The notes under the pieces were generated by a model, which ran no database searches, had not been told where the DNA came from, and worked only from the letters and a program-made list of their open reading frames with translations. The translations under genes and the position numbers were made by a program. Of a stretch of 64,000 bases of DNA, positions 51,032 to 60,150 are shown one piece after another. The DNA comes from an uncultured Dehalococcoidia bacterium (GTDB lineage: Bacteria > Chloroflexota > Dehalococcoidia > Lucifugimonadales > Lucifugimonadaceae). The stretch is from positions 1,698,277-1,762,276 of the forward strand of contig OX638325.1 of the NCBI GenBank assembly GCA_951812795.1, written 5' to 3'. Position 1 is the stretch's first letter, and each line of letters starts with the position of its first letter.

Positions 51032-52243
51032 TCAACGCATGTCGATCGGATAGACGATCACTTTGGCTCCCCGCACTGCCGTTACGGTGACCGGTGCGCC
51101 ATCTGGGAGTTGCATCGCGTAAGTGCGGTTCCGCACGCGGAAAGTGTCGCCCGAAGGAAGACGTACGCTGAAGTCGGTGAAATCGCCGTGAAATTCGCGC
51201 GATTCGATGCGGGCCACGCATCGGCAATCGATGCCGCAAGCGGTAAATGGCTCAAGGGTCCAGCCGTCTTCTTCCTCACCGGTCGATTCGTGGCGGCGCA
51301 ATCTGAGTTCGGAGGCGCGCATCAATGCCGACACCTCTTCGCCGTCTTTTAACTTGTATCCGTTGGCGGCAACGGCCGGAAACTCTCCTGCTTCGGTGAA
51401 GACTCTATCGCCACGGAATGTGCCATCAATGAACGATGACCTTCCGATAATTCTGGCTACATGGGGCGAGATTGGATGGGCGTAAACCTCTTCGGCGGTG
51501 CCGATCTGCGCGACGCGTCCTGACCGCATTACCGCGACGCGGTCTGAAGTCAGGAACGCCGTCTCACGATCGTGGGTCACTAAGATCGCCGTCTTCCCGG
51601 CTTGGTGGATGATCTCTTTCACCTGTCTTCGAAGCTGTACGACGAGGCTCGGATCGAGGTTGCTGAATGGTTCATCGAGGAGCACGGCGACCGAATCGGG
51701 CGCGATCGCCCGGGCGAGTGCCACTCGTTGTTGTTCGCCGCCGGAGAGACCGTGGACTCCGCGATCGGCGTATTCGGCGATGCCGCACATCTCCAAGATC
51801 TCGAGCGACCGTCTCCTCTTCTCCTGATCATCAGCATTTTTGATGCCGAATTGAACGTTTTGGGCGACCGTGAGATGGGGAAATAAGGCGTATGACTGAA
51901 AGACTAAGCCAAGCGCACGCTCGTGAGGCGGAATGTGAATGAATGGCGAACCGACCAATCGTCCACCGAGGCGGACGTAGCCGTTGATGACGCGCTCGAA
52001 TCCGGCGATGACACGCAGGGCAGTCGTCTTTCCCACGCCGCTAGGTCCGAGGAGGCACACGATTTCGCCATCGTGCACTTCGAGGTTAAATCCGTTGAGG
52101 ACTGGTGGTTCGTCAGGATGGTAACGAGTCTGTACCTGTTCGAGATGAATCGCGCCGGTACCGCGCGGGCGGTTAAGCTGCGCATGCATATGTGGAGGAT
52201 CATTCGCCCCACTGATCCATTTTGGGCGCCGGAACATTTTCAT
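51032..52243 (-). CDS. Fe(III)-type ABC transporter ATP-binding protein (FbpC-like)
   Basis: A 403-residue ATPase: Walker A GPSGVGKTT, Q-loop FQSYALFPHLTV, signature HGLSGGEQQRVALARA, Walker B VLLDEPFSNLDP, and a C-terminal TOBE-like regulatory part (from about 290). FbpC/PotA/SfuC group. It ends an operon with its permease and binding protein (15 bases after the permease), giving a complete importer; iron is the best guess. Confidence 0.9.
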   Translation of the reverse strand: MKMFRRPKWISGANDPPHMHAQLNRPRGTGAIHLEQVQTRYHPDEPPVLNGFNLEVHDGEIVCLLGPSGVGKTTALRVIAGFERVINGYVRLGGRLVGSPFIHIPPHERALGLVFQSYALFPHLTVAQNVQFGIKNADDQEKRRRSLEILEMCGIAEYADRGVHGLSGGEQQRVALARAIAPDSVAVLLDEPFSNLDPSLVVQLRRQVKEIIHQAGKTAILVTHDRETAFLTSDRVAVMRSGRVAQIGTAEEVYAHPISPHVARIIGRSSFIDGTFRGDRVFTEAGEFPAVAANGYKLKDGEEVSALMRASELRLRRHESTGEEEDGWTLEPFTACGIDCRCVARIESREFHGDFTDFSVRLPSGDTFRVRNRTYAMQLPDGAPVTVTAVRGAKVIVYPIDMR

Positions 52244-52258
52244 CTATTCCAAATCCTA

Positions 52259-53896
52259 TTACCGCGCGCCTGAGTGTTCACGCAAGACTAGCCAAGCGGT
52301 GGGAACGCCGGCGGCTGCTACCAATATCAACGATGACGCTGCCGTCTTGGTGAAGAACGCCTCTGATGATGCGGACCATATCGATGTGGCTAGGGTATCG
52401 AAACCCGTTGGTCCGAGGATGAGCGTCGCGGGTAGTTCCTTCATCGTGAGCAAAAACACCAGAGCCGCGCTGGCGAAGACACTCGGCATGAGAATCGGCA
52501 GGGTGATCCGGGTAAATGCTCGGAACTGTGTCTTACCGAGAGACTGCGCAGCTTCTTCGAGACTTGGATTGATCTGCAATAGGCCCGATCTCAGCGATCC
52601 GAGTGCGACAGGAAGGAAGAGGACCGCGTAGGCGAACACCAACAAAAGGAGGGTTTGGTATGCGAACAATGCGAAATTGACGGCGAAGAATACGAGCGAA
52701 AGAGCCACTACAACCCCCGGTAATCCGAATCCTATGTAGACTGCCTTGCCGAAAAGGTCGCTCAGCCAATTTCGATTGCGGACCGTAACGAATGCCACTG
52801 GCAATGCCAAGACGATGGTGGCTATGGCGGCTAGGGCCGATGCTTGCAACGAATTCCACAGCGGAACCAATATCGGCGAACCTTCAAGCCCTTTGGACAG
52901 TCCCCGGAGCAGCCATTCAACTAAAACGGCAACCGGCACGACTACGCCTGCGACGACGGGGAGCGCCGTAAACAGGATTGCCGGCACTGCCCACCAACCG
53001 AGATGTACTGCGCGCTGGGTACGACCGACATTGGCGGAGGCATCGTCGTACCGACGCCGTCCCCGGATCGATGATTCGACCAACAATAGAGCGACGGCAA
53101 ACGCGACCAGTAGCATCGACATCGCGGCACCTGCGGTTCGGTCGATGGAGGTCTGGTAGTTGGTCATGATGGAGACGGTTAACGTGTTATGTCGCATCAA
53201 TGCCACTCCGCCAAAGTCGCTGAGGGTGTAGAGCGCGGCGAGGATTGCTCCAGCGCCGATCGCCGGCATCAGCAGCGGCAACGTCACACGTCGGAATGCT
53301 CCGAGCACGGAGTAGCCCATGCTCCTTGACGCTTCCACCAATTCGGGGTTTAGTCCTGCAATCGCGGCTCGCACCGTGAGATAGACATAGGGATACGTCA
53401 TTAGAACCAGCACCAGCGTCGCGCCGGGTAAACCGTAGATTGAGGGCAGCCGCTCGACTCCTATCGGTTCTAGAAGCTCTTGCAACGTGCCCTTGGGTCC
53501 GAACGCCTCGATCAGCGTCGTAGCCATTACGAAACTTGGGACTACCAACGGCAACGCCAAAGCGACCGAAAGCACGCGGCGAAACGGCATATCTGTTCGC
53601 ATCGTCAACCAAGCCGCGGGGACAGCAACGATTAGCGAGACGATGGTGACGCTTAGGATGACGGTTACGGTCCGCCAAATGACGTTTATCGAGTTCCTGC
53701 GGGTTAAGAAATCTAGGGTGACTTCGCCACCTTCGATACCGCGGACGAAGAGATAAAAAACGGGTAGCATCGCGGCCAAGACGACGAATCCAGCCGCGAT
53801 TGCTACCCAGACCGGGACTCCGCGCGCGCCGTTTGTAACGCCACGCCGGGACCTCGGTGCAGGTCGTTCAGCTACTTCCGCTGTAGAGCGGGTCAC
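52259..53896 (-). CDS. Fe(III)-type ABC transporter permease, fused two-domain (FbpB-like)
   Basis: A 545-residue protein with about 12 membrane helices and two permease domains, each with an EAA loop (ELVEASRSMGYSVLGAFRRVTLP, core EASRSMGYSVLGAFRR; SLEEAAQSLGKTQFRAFTRITLP, core EEAAQSLGKTQFRAF). This fused form is usual for FbpB and its thiamine relatives. Its start overlaps the binding-protein gene's stop (ATGA, 53893-53896). Confidence 0.92.
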   Translation of the reverse strand: MTRSTAEVAERPAPRSRRGVTNGARGVPVWVAIAAGFVVLAAMLPVFYLFVRGIEGGEVTLDFLTRRNSINVIWRTVTVILSVTIVSLIVAVPAAWLTMRTDMPFRRVLSVALALPLVVPSFVMATTLIEAFGPKGTLQELLEPIGVERLPSIYGLPGATLVLVLMTYPYVYLTVRAAIAGLNPELVEASRSMGYSVLGAFRRVTLPLLMPAIGAGAILAALYTLSDFGGVALMRHNTLTVSIMTNYQTSIDRTAGAAMSMLLVAFAVALLLVESSIRGRRRYDDASANVGRTQRAVHLGWWAVPAILFTALPVVAGVVVPVAVLVEWLLRGLSKGLEGSPILVPLWNSLQASALAAIATIVLALPVAFVTVRNRNWLSDLFGKAVYIGFGLPGVVVALSLVFFAVNFALFAYQTLLLLVFAYAVLFLPVALGSLRSGLLQINPSLEEAAQSLGKTQFRAFTRITLPILMPSVFASAALVFLLTMKELPATLILGPTGFDTLATSIWSASSEAFFTKTAASSLILVAAAGVPTAWLVLREHSGAR

Positions 53897-55068
53897 GGAA
53901 GTGCACCAACCTCCTGTAGTAGTTTTTGCGTGCCGGCCAGATCGTCAAGCAGACCCAGGTCGACATCGAATCGTTCGCTGATGTCACCGAGGTCCGGAAG
54001 GTGTTCCGACTGTTGCACGGCTGAGTTGAAGGGGTATTCGTGAGTCTGCGTCGCGAAGTACTGTTGAGCGGTCACGCCGAGGAGGAACTTCAAGAGTCGC
54101 TCGGCTTCTGGTTGTGCATCTGTCGAGGCCAAGATGCCCGCGCCCGCGGCCATCACGAGCGATCCGGCATCGCTTGCAGAGGTGTAGTGGTTGCGAGCGC
54201 CGAACCCTTCGCCCTCTTCAGCTAGGAAGCGGTGAAGGTAGTAATGATTGACGAATCCGACGTCGATCTCGCCGGCGCCGGCCGCCGCAACGGTCGGTGT
54301 GTTCTTCGCGTAGAAGACGGGTTCGTTAGCCATGATGCCCTCGAGCCACTCGCGGGTCTTTGCTTCGCCCCAATCCAGACGCATCGCCGTAACCATCACG
54401 TGAAAGGACCCGTTAGTTGGTGGTAAGCCGATGCGGCCCTTCCACATCGGGTCGGTGAAGTCCCAAATGGAATCCGGCAGCTCGCCCTCGGATATGTTCT
54501 CGGTGCTGTAAACAACGGTGCGTGCGCGCCCGGAGATGCCGACCCACTTGTGGTCGGGATCGCTGGCCCACGCGGCAGAACGGTTGTAGATGTCGTCCGG
54601 CAGCGTTAGGAATAGCGATTTCACCGCGCCCAATCCGCCCGGGTCTTGGGCAAAGAAAACGTCAGCGGGCGATCTGTCACCCTCTTCTAGCAAAGTTGCG
54701 GCCATCTCGCCAGTGCTGGCGTAGCGGACCTCGACCGGGATGCCGGTTAGTAGTTCGAACTCCTCAAGGATGGGGTCTACGAGCGACTGACTGCGTCCCG
54801 AATAGACCGTCAATGTATTCGGTTCGTTAGACGGTCTCTCAACCTCAACAATGACCTGTTTCTCTACGATTACCGGTTTCTCCACCTCAACGATCCGGTC
54901 TACCTCAACGACGACCGGAGTCGGTGCGGGGCTGGCGCTACACGCGAGAATGGCGAAACACATGGTCAACAGTGCGGCACTCATCGCAGCCACGCGTAAT
55001 ATTCTGCTCTTGGGTGCCGACGCATCGCGACGAAATGCGACCGGGCGGGATGATTGACGACTTATCAT
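53893..55068 (-). CDS. Fe(III)-type ABC transporter substrate-binding lipoprotein (FbpA-like)
   Basis: A 391-residue lipoprotein: lipobox FAILAC, then a Val/Glu-rich spacer (VVVEVDRIVEVEKPVIVEKQ), then an FbpA-like domain starting LTVYSGRSQSLVDPILEEFE. The conserved NHYYLHR stretch with two adjacent tyrosines fits the Fe(III)-binding Tyr pair. ATG 55068 is chosen for AGAGGAAA upstream; the frame extends to 55239 without homology. First gene of the three-gene operon. Confidence 0.9.
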   Translation of the reverse strand: MISRQSSRPVAFRRDASAPKSRILRVAAMSAALLTMCFAILACSASPAPTPVVVEVDRIVEVEKPVIVEKQVIVEVERPSNEPNTLTVYSGRSQSLVDPILEEFELLTGIPVEVRYASTGEMAATLLEEGDRSPADVFFAQDPGGLGAVKSLFLTLPDDIYNRSAAWASDPDHKWVGISGRARTVVYSTENISEGELPDSIWDFTDPMWKGRIGLPPTNGSFHVMVTAMRLDWGEAKTREWLEGIMANEPVFYAKNTPTVAAAGAGEIDVGFVNHYYLHRFLAEEGEGFGARNHYTSASDAGSLVMAAGAGILASTDAQPEAERLLKFLLGVTAQQYFATQTHEYPFNSAVQQSEHLPDLGDISERFDVDLGLLDDLAGTQKLLQEVGALP

Positions 55069-55304
55069 TGATGTTGTTTCCTCTGTTAATTTCAGTGTCA
55101 ATGGTTCGGACTGGATCCCCGCTCGGATCGCCAACAAATAATTATTACCTATTGAGTCAGGTATTGCAACCCTGACATCGAAAATCCTCCAAGTTAGTCG
55201 TGCGGTCGCAACGAGATTCATGGCAACATCCAGCGTCAATCATTTAGCGTAGAAATTTAGTGGCGCGGTGTGCGCCCACCGACCTTCACGAGCTTTCATG
55301 CAAC

Positions 55305-56591
55305 ATGACGCAACCTGACGATCAAAACAATTCCGGCCTCCGCGTCTCGGGCTACGGGCCGCGGGTGCGGCAGACCTTGATCGCAGGGATCGCCATCGCA
55401 GTTATCGTTGTGGCGATAGTTCTCGCGGCGTTGTGGGCGAATAGCCGAGAGCCCGAAACGGGTGTCCAACCAACTCCGAGACCCACCCAGCCGCCGCAAC
55501 CGTCGGCGACGGTGCCACCACCTGACACCGCTACTCCTGAACCCCCAGTTCCCGACACCTCTACGCCTGAACCGGTTAAAGATACCCCGACTCCGACCGC
55601 GGAAGCCAACCCAGAACCTGCGACCGCCACAGTTGCACCAGAGGTTACGAATACGCCGGTGGTTGACCGCGCGCCAACCCCGGAATCAGCGGCGACCTCC
55701 GTTCCGGCCGATACACCGACACCGATACCACCGGCTGCAACCGTCGCACCGACGGCAACCAATACGCCGACTCCCACATCGACCGCTGAACCGACGTCCA
55801 CGCCGGAGCCCTCCCCGACGCCGACAGTAACGCCAACACCAGCGCCGATGGTTCCGACGAAGCTAGAGATCTACGCAAGGGGCGAACTCATCGATCAGGG
55901 TATCGACCAGAGCGACGTCAAGGTGCTCAGCGTCGAGGAACACATCTGGCCGGACCGAACTTTGGGTTGTGGTTCGTACGTGGGCAGCAATCCAGCACGG
56001 GCGGTAGAAGGATGGATACTCGTCCTTGGAAACGAGGAGACGACCTACACGTTCCATTTGGCGAGCAAGGACCACGAAAACAACGACACCCTGCCGGACG
56101 ACATCATCGTCAACTGTACCGACGTTGAAAATCGTGTGCAAACCACCATCAATCCGGTCCATGAGTTGCGCCTCCACGAAGCGCGCCGCGTGGTGCTTTA
56201 TCGTGAGGTCCCGGGCGGGGAAGCACAACCGGTCCAAGACATCCAAAATCGCGAACTGATCGACGTGATCATCAATGCAATCAACACCCCTATACCCATA
56301 GGCAACACCGGAACTTGCGAGACATCGTTTAGGTTGGATTTTTACGTCTTGCGAGGGATCGAATCTGTCAAGTTCTTCTGCCGCGATGACTGGTACCGCG
56401 TGGGCGGTGATCAAGAAATATGGGGCTGCACGCAAGGCGCGATCCGTCAAGAACTTTTGGATGCCGTCTCACCTTTCTTCGCGGCCCAACCCATACCTGC
56501 GCTCCCGACTTTCGCGCCAGAGGGTGACGTCTCAAACACCGTTGACGAACCGTTTGAGGGGTTGCCGTGTCAACTAGAAACCGCGAACTGA
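55305..56591 (+). CDS. Membrane-anchored protein with Thr/Pro-rich stalk, unknown domain
   Basis: 428 residues from ATG 55305. A cytoplasmic N-terminus of ~25 residues, one membrane helix (TLIAGIAIAVIVVAIVLAAL), a stalk of ~140 residues made of Thr/Pro/Ala repeats, then an outside domain of ~220 residues with six or more cysteines (LGCGSY, VNCTD, GTCETSF, FFCRDD, WGCTQ, LPCQL), which may form disulfide bonds. I do not recognise the domain. The end overlaps the start of the AIR-synthase-like gene. Confidence 0.72.
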   Translation: MTQPDDQNNSGLRVSGYGPRVRQTLIAGIAIAVIVVAIVLAALWANSREPETGVQPTPRPTQPPQPSATVPPPDTATPEPPVPDTSTPEPVKDTPTPTAEANPEPATATVAPEVTNTPVVDRAPTPESAATSVPADTPTPIPPAATVAPTATNTPTPTSTAEPTSTPEPSPTPTVTPTPAPMVPTKLEIYARGELIDQGIDQSDVKVLSVEEHIWPDRTLGCGSYVGSNPARAVEGWILVLGNEETTYTFHLASKDHENNDTLPDDIIVNCTDVENRVQTTINPVHELRLHEARRVVLYREVPGGEAQPVQDIQNRELIDVIINAINTPIPIGNTGTCETSFRLDFYVLRGIESVKFFCRDDWYRVGGDQEIWGCTQGAIRQELLDAVSPFFAAQPIPALPTFAPEGDVSNTVDEPFEGLPCQLETAN

Positions 56592-57640
56592 AGACGGGGA
56601 AACTGCCGGGGACATTACTGCAGGACCTCATCGAGGGGATTCCCATGTTGTCCGATGGGGCGGTCAGCGACCGCCGGTTGTTGGTGGGACCCGGTGTAGG
56701 GGAAGATGCGGCGCACATTCTCTTCGGCGAAAACACGCTCCTCGCGAAGACTGATCCGATCACTTTTGCCACGGACCGCATCGGATGGTACGCGGTCAAC
56801 GTCAATGCCAACGACATTGCGGTCGCTGGCGGCACGCCGAAGTGGTTCCTCGCGACGCTGATGATGCCGCCGGGTTCAACGGAGGGTGAGGTCCGCGACA
56901 TATTCGGTCAGATCGGCGAAGCGGCATCTCAGATCGGCGTACAATTGGCCGGTGGTCACACCGAGGTCACGCCCGCGGTTACTCAACCGTTGATTTGCGG
57001 TTTCATGCTCGGAGAAGCGCCGACAAGCCGCACCGTCTCCGCATCCGGTGCGCGCCCCGGCGATGGAGTAATTCTTACCAAGGGAATCGCAATCGAAGGG
57101 ACCTCGATCCTCGCCAACGAGTGCCGCGATGAGCTTGTTCAGACTGGCATCTCGATGTCTGAAATCAATGCTGCTTCAGAGTTTCTGACGGATCCTGGCA
57201 TATCGGTCTTGAAAGACGCACAGACGGTTGTAGCCGCCGGCGGCGTCACCGCAATGCACGACCCGACCGAAGGCGGGTTGGCGACGGCGCTGCAAGAGCT
57301 CGCGTTCGCATCAAACGTCGACATCGTCGTTGACGCCTCAGCGGTGAATGTGCTGTCGATCTGTCGAAAAATATGCGATGCCTTGGAGATCGACCCATGG
57401 GGATTGATTTCGTCGGGGGCGCTTTTGGCTACGGTTCAATCCGATAATCAAGACTCGGTGGTAGCTGCGTTACGGGTTGCGGGCATCGAAGCCAGCGTTA
57501 TTGGAAGAATTGAAGCCGCTGGGATGGAGGCGAATGCACCCACGGTTCGCGTCCGAGATGAACTCGACTCCGTGCCCACGCCAATCGCGACATTCGAACG
57601 CGACGAGTTGGCACGACATTTCGATGCCGTAGCCAGTTGA
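56567..57640 (+). CDS. AIR synthase-related protein (HypE/ThiL/PurM superfamily)
   Basis: A 357-residue protein with the two-domain fold: GPGVGEDAAHI and TDPITFATDRIGWYAVNVNANDIAVAGGTPKWF (core VNANDIAVAGGTPKWF) in the N-terminal domain, QLAGGHTEVTPAVTQPLI, and HDPTEGGLATALQELA in the C-terminal one. It is closest to HypE-like proteins but lacks the C-terminal PRIC motif that HypE needs to make the cyanide ligand, and it is not SelD. So it probably binds a nucleotide and acts on a small substrate. GTG start, overlapping the previous gene by 25 bases. Confidence 0.82.
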   Translation: MSTRNRELKTGKLPGTLLQDLIEGIPMLSDGAVSDRRLLVGPGVGEDAAHILFGENTLLAKTDPITFATDRIGWYAVNVNANDIAVAGGTPKWFLATLMMPPGSTEGEVRDIFGQIGEAASQIGVQLAGGHTEVTPAVTQPLICGFMLGEAPTSRTVSASGARPGDGVILTKGIAIEGTSILANECRDELVQTGISMSEINAASEFLTDPGISVLKDAQTVVAAGGVTAMHDPTEGGLATALQELAFASNVDIVVDASAVNVLSICRKICDALEIDPWGLISSGALLATVQSDNQDSVVAALRVAGIEASVIGRIEAAGMEANAPTVRVRDELDSVPTPIATFERDELARHFDAVAS

Positions 57641-57800
57641 GTTGCGCGTCGACCCGGATGCAACACCATTGCGGTATCCACCACTTGATTTAAGACGAAC
57701 ATCGATGATCAAACCCATAGACGTTTCGAATTTCGGAATCGCCGGTCGAAGGTGAAGCGCGAAACCATTACGCCGAGTAACGTGTTGTCAGGGACACCTG

Positions 57801-58415
57801 ATGATTTGGCGCAGATTCATATATACGTTAGGACTGGTGTTGGTGATCAGCACCATCGCCTTTTCGTTGCTGGTTAACGCGGAAGGCATCAACGCCTGCG
57901 AATGCGATGAATCTACGTCCGCTGACGAACGTTTCAGCGAGGCGTCGGCGGTCTTCCTCGGCAGAGTGGTCAAGATTTATTTCGAAGACTGGCCCTTTGA
58001 TATCGACTCGGCGTTGGTTCCGCCTGATGAACCGTTAACAGTCGAATTCAGAGTCCGTTCTGTGTGGAAGGGAGAGGTTTCGGAGATAATGTCCGTTTCA
58101 ACGGCCAGATCAGAGCCATGTGGATACCCGTTCGGTATGCATGGAGATTACCTCGTCTATGCCGATGGCGAGCAGTGGGCGTTGGAGGTCTTGGCTTGTG
58201 GCGGTACCAAACGTTTCGATGAAGCGCAAGAAGATCTAATTTCGCTTGGTGAGGGGGATTCGCCGGTATCGTCAGAAAGAAGAGTCATCAAGCCGGCAAC
58301 GCTAGATTGCTTTGCGAGCGCGCAATCCGCCCGCAATCAATTGATTTCGTGGCCGTTAGGATTAATCGCCGGCATTGCTTGGGTCGGGTTAAGGAAAAGG
58401 CGACGCCGACGGTAG
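57801..58415 (+). CDS. Secreted NTR/TIMP-like protein with C-terminal anchor
   Basis: A 204-residue protein: signal peptide (FIYTLGLVLVISTIAFSLLV), then INACECDE, ASAVFLGRVVKI, FRVRSVWKGEVSE, the CGYPFGMHGDYLVYA block and VLACGGTKRF. This is the bacterial netrin/TIMP-like fold pattern, with disulfide cysteines in C-x-C, C-G and A-C-G-G. A C-terminal helix followed by RKRRRRR anchors it. Function is unknown in bacteria. No neighbours on the same strand within 150 bases. Confidence 0.75.
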   Translation: MIWRRFIYTLGLVLVISTIAFSLLVNAEGINACECDESTSADERFSEASAVFLGRVVKIYFEDWPFDIDSALVPPDEPLTVEFRVRSVWKGEVSEIMSVSTARSEPCGYPFGMHGDYLVYADGEQWALEVLACGGTKRFDEAQEDLISLGEGDSPVSSERRVIKPATLDCFASAQSARNQLISWPLGLIAGIAWVGLRKRRRRR

Positions 58416-58424
58416 CGCCGATCC

Positions 58425-59993
58425 TTACCGAACCACCGCGAAATCCATTTTGAAGGTACGTTTAAAGCGTGCGGCGAATCGCTTGGGGTCCCAGGCATTC
58501 AGCTCGGGTGCCCGGACTTCGAATCGGTCGCCGATGATATCCATCACGATTTGCGAATACCTATCGGCGCCAAGCCTTCGCTCCATCTCATCCGAGATTC
58601 GGAGAATGCTGGTGGCTCGTCGAACGATCGTTCGGTCCGACTTCTTGAGTTCCGGGCGGTATCGGGACATCGAGGCGGAATAGCTCCCGCCGAACCGAAG
58701 TGCGGCCGACATCAAACCGACATCGCGGTGGGAGAAACCGCCGATCTCGCCTTGTTCGATGATGTTAGAGGCGTGCAAGTAACGGTCGTAGTAGTTGACG
58801 CTGCGGCCGGTGTCGATGAGACGTGCGACGTGCGGGATCAGCTGCGTCATTTCTCCATCCAAATGGTCTAGCAGCAACGCGGCCATCTTTCTGGCGATCG
58901 CCGCCCGTCGGTCTGCGCGGAGTCGATCCCAAGTGTCGAATCTTGCACCCAGCGCGTATACGGAGCGTCGCCTGACCTCTTCGATCGACGGCAAATCCTC
59001 GATTACACCGGACATCGCCAGCCCTTCACGAATACCTCGGCCAGAAACGAGGATGGGCTTCTTGTTGAAGAACTTGGCGATTTCGGATGCCACGATGGCA
59101 CCGCCGAGGATGCTGTCGACGCGCTCCGGGTTCAATCCGGGCATGTATGCCAAACTCGCTCTGTCCAATCCTCGCAATCCGTTGACGATTGTCTTCAACG
59201 AGCCGTATGGAACCACCGAGCCGTGGAGACGCCCAAACGAGTGGTCCCGGGTTTCGCGATCGATCTTGGTCAAGTTGCGAATCGTTCCGCCGGCACCAAT
59301 CAAGGTGCCGTGTTCCGCTATCGGAGGCATACCGGACGCGCGCAACATCTTCTTCACGTGCCGCCTCAAACCCAGGATCGCGTCCCGTTCAGGTTGTTCC
59401 GAGTTCAGAAAATCGTCACTGACGCGCAGCGCGCCGAGATCTAAGGTGTATGCGTCCCTCAATGAGCGATGTTGAAAGAACGAGAACTCTACGCTACCAC
59501 CACCGATGTCGAACAATACGCCGTCATGGGCAGGGAGGGTGAAGACCGCGCCAAGGAACCCGAATTCCGCTTCTTGTGCTCCTGAGATGACTTCAAGTTC
59601 AATGCCGGTGTCGTTCGTCACCTGACGAACGACCTCGTCGCGGTTCGTAGCGTCGCGCATTGCCGATGTGGCAACGGCGCGGATCGAATCGACTTTCGAC
59701 GCTCTAGCTACGGTAGCGAAATCGTCGATGAGGCGCGACAGTTCGGAAATGGCAGAAGGCAACAATCGACCATCTTTCGTCTTGCGGCTCGCCAAACGTA
59801 GCAGAGCTTTAACTTCCGAAACAACCCGCAGATCGTAATCGGTTGTCAGTTGCAGAACCTCCATCCGGGTCGAGTTTGAGCCTACGTCGATGACTGCTAC
59901 CTGATGTGAATCGTGATCGCCGTCGAATCGACCCCGATTCAACTCGTTGCTCGGAAATACCTGAAAGATGTCGGGACGCGTCTCTACCGTCAT
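58425..59993 (-). CDS. Ppx/GppA phosphatase family protein
   Basis: A 522-residue exopolyphosphatase/pppGpp phosphohydrolase-like protein. ASKHA motifs: VIDVGSNSTRMEVLQL, FDIGGGSVEFSFF and LIGAGGTIRNL, then a C-terminal HD-like region (~310-500; LLDHLDGEMTQL, NIIEQGEIGGFSHRDVGLMS, core GFSHRDVGLMS). It breaks polyphosphate or pppGpp and so affects the stringent response. Lies directly before the tRNA gene. Confidence 0.9.
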   Translation of the reverse strand: MTVETRPDIFQVFPSNELNRGRFDGDHDSHQVAVIDVGSNSTRMEVLQLTTDYDLRVVSEVKALLRLASRKTKDGRLLPSAISELSRLIDDFATVARASKVDSIRAVATSAMRDATNRDEVVRQVTNDTGIELEVISGAQEAEFGFLGAVFTLPAHDGVLFDIGGGSVEFSFFQHRSLRDAYTLDLGALRVSDDFLNSEQPERDAILGLRRHVKKMLRASGMPPIAEHGTLIGAGGTIRNLTKIDRETRDHSFGRLHGSVVPYGSLKTIVNGLRGLDRASLAYMPGLNPERVDSILGGAIVASEIAKFFNKKPILVSGRGIREGLAMSGVIEDLPSIEEVRRRSVYALGARFDTWDRLRADRRAAIARKMAALLLDHLDGEMTQLIPHVARLIDTGRSVNYYDRYLHASNIIEQGEIGGFSHRDVGLMSAALRFGGSYSASMSRYRPELKKSDRTIVRRATSILRISDEMERRLGADRYSQIVMDIIGDRFEVRAPELNAWDPKRFAARFKRTFKMDFAVVR

Positions 59994-60059
59994 TGATGCC
60001 CCTCGACCGCGGGTGCTAGGTTGTGCCCTTTTAGAATGATTCTAGGGTGCCTTTCTTTT

Positions 60060-60135
60060 GCCCCTGTAGCTCAGAGGATAGAGCAACGGTTTCCTAAACC
60101 GTGTGCCACAGGTTCGAGTCCTGTCAGGGGCGCCA
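60060..60135 (+). tRNA. tRNA-Arg (anticodon CCU)
   Basis: The acceptor stem GCCCCTG pairs with CAGGGGC; the D arm (GCTC-AGAGGATA-GAGC), the anticodon arm ACGGT-TTCCTAA-ACCGT and the T arm ACAGG-TTCGAGT-CCTGT are complete. The anticodon is CCT, which reads AGG. The 3' CCA is encoded (60133-60135). Folding was done by eye. Confidence 0.95.
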
Positions 60136-60150
60136 CCTTCCGATCTCGCT

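Noticed and set aside
56567-57640. SelD (selenophosphate synthetase), which would support the selenoprotein
   Set aside because: It lacks the N-terminal Cys/Sec-Lys loop of SelD and reads as a HypE-like AIR synthase relative.
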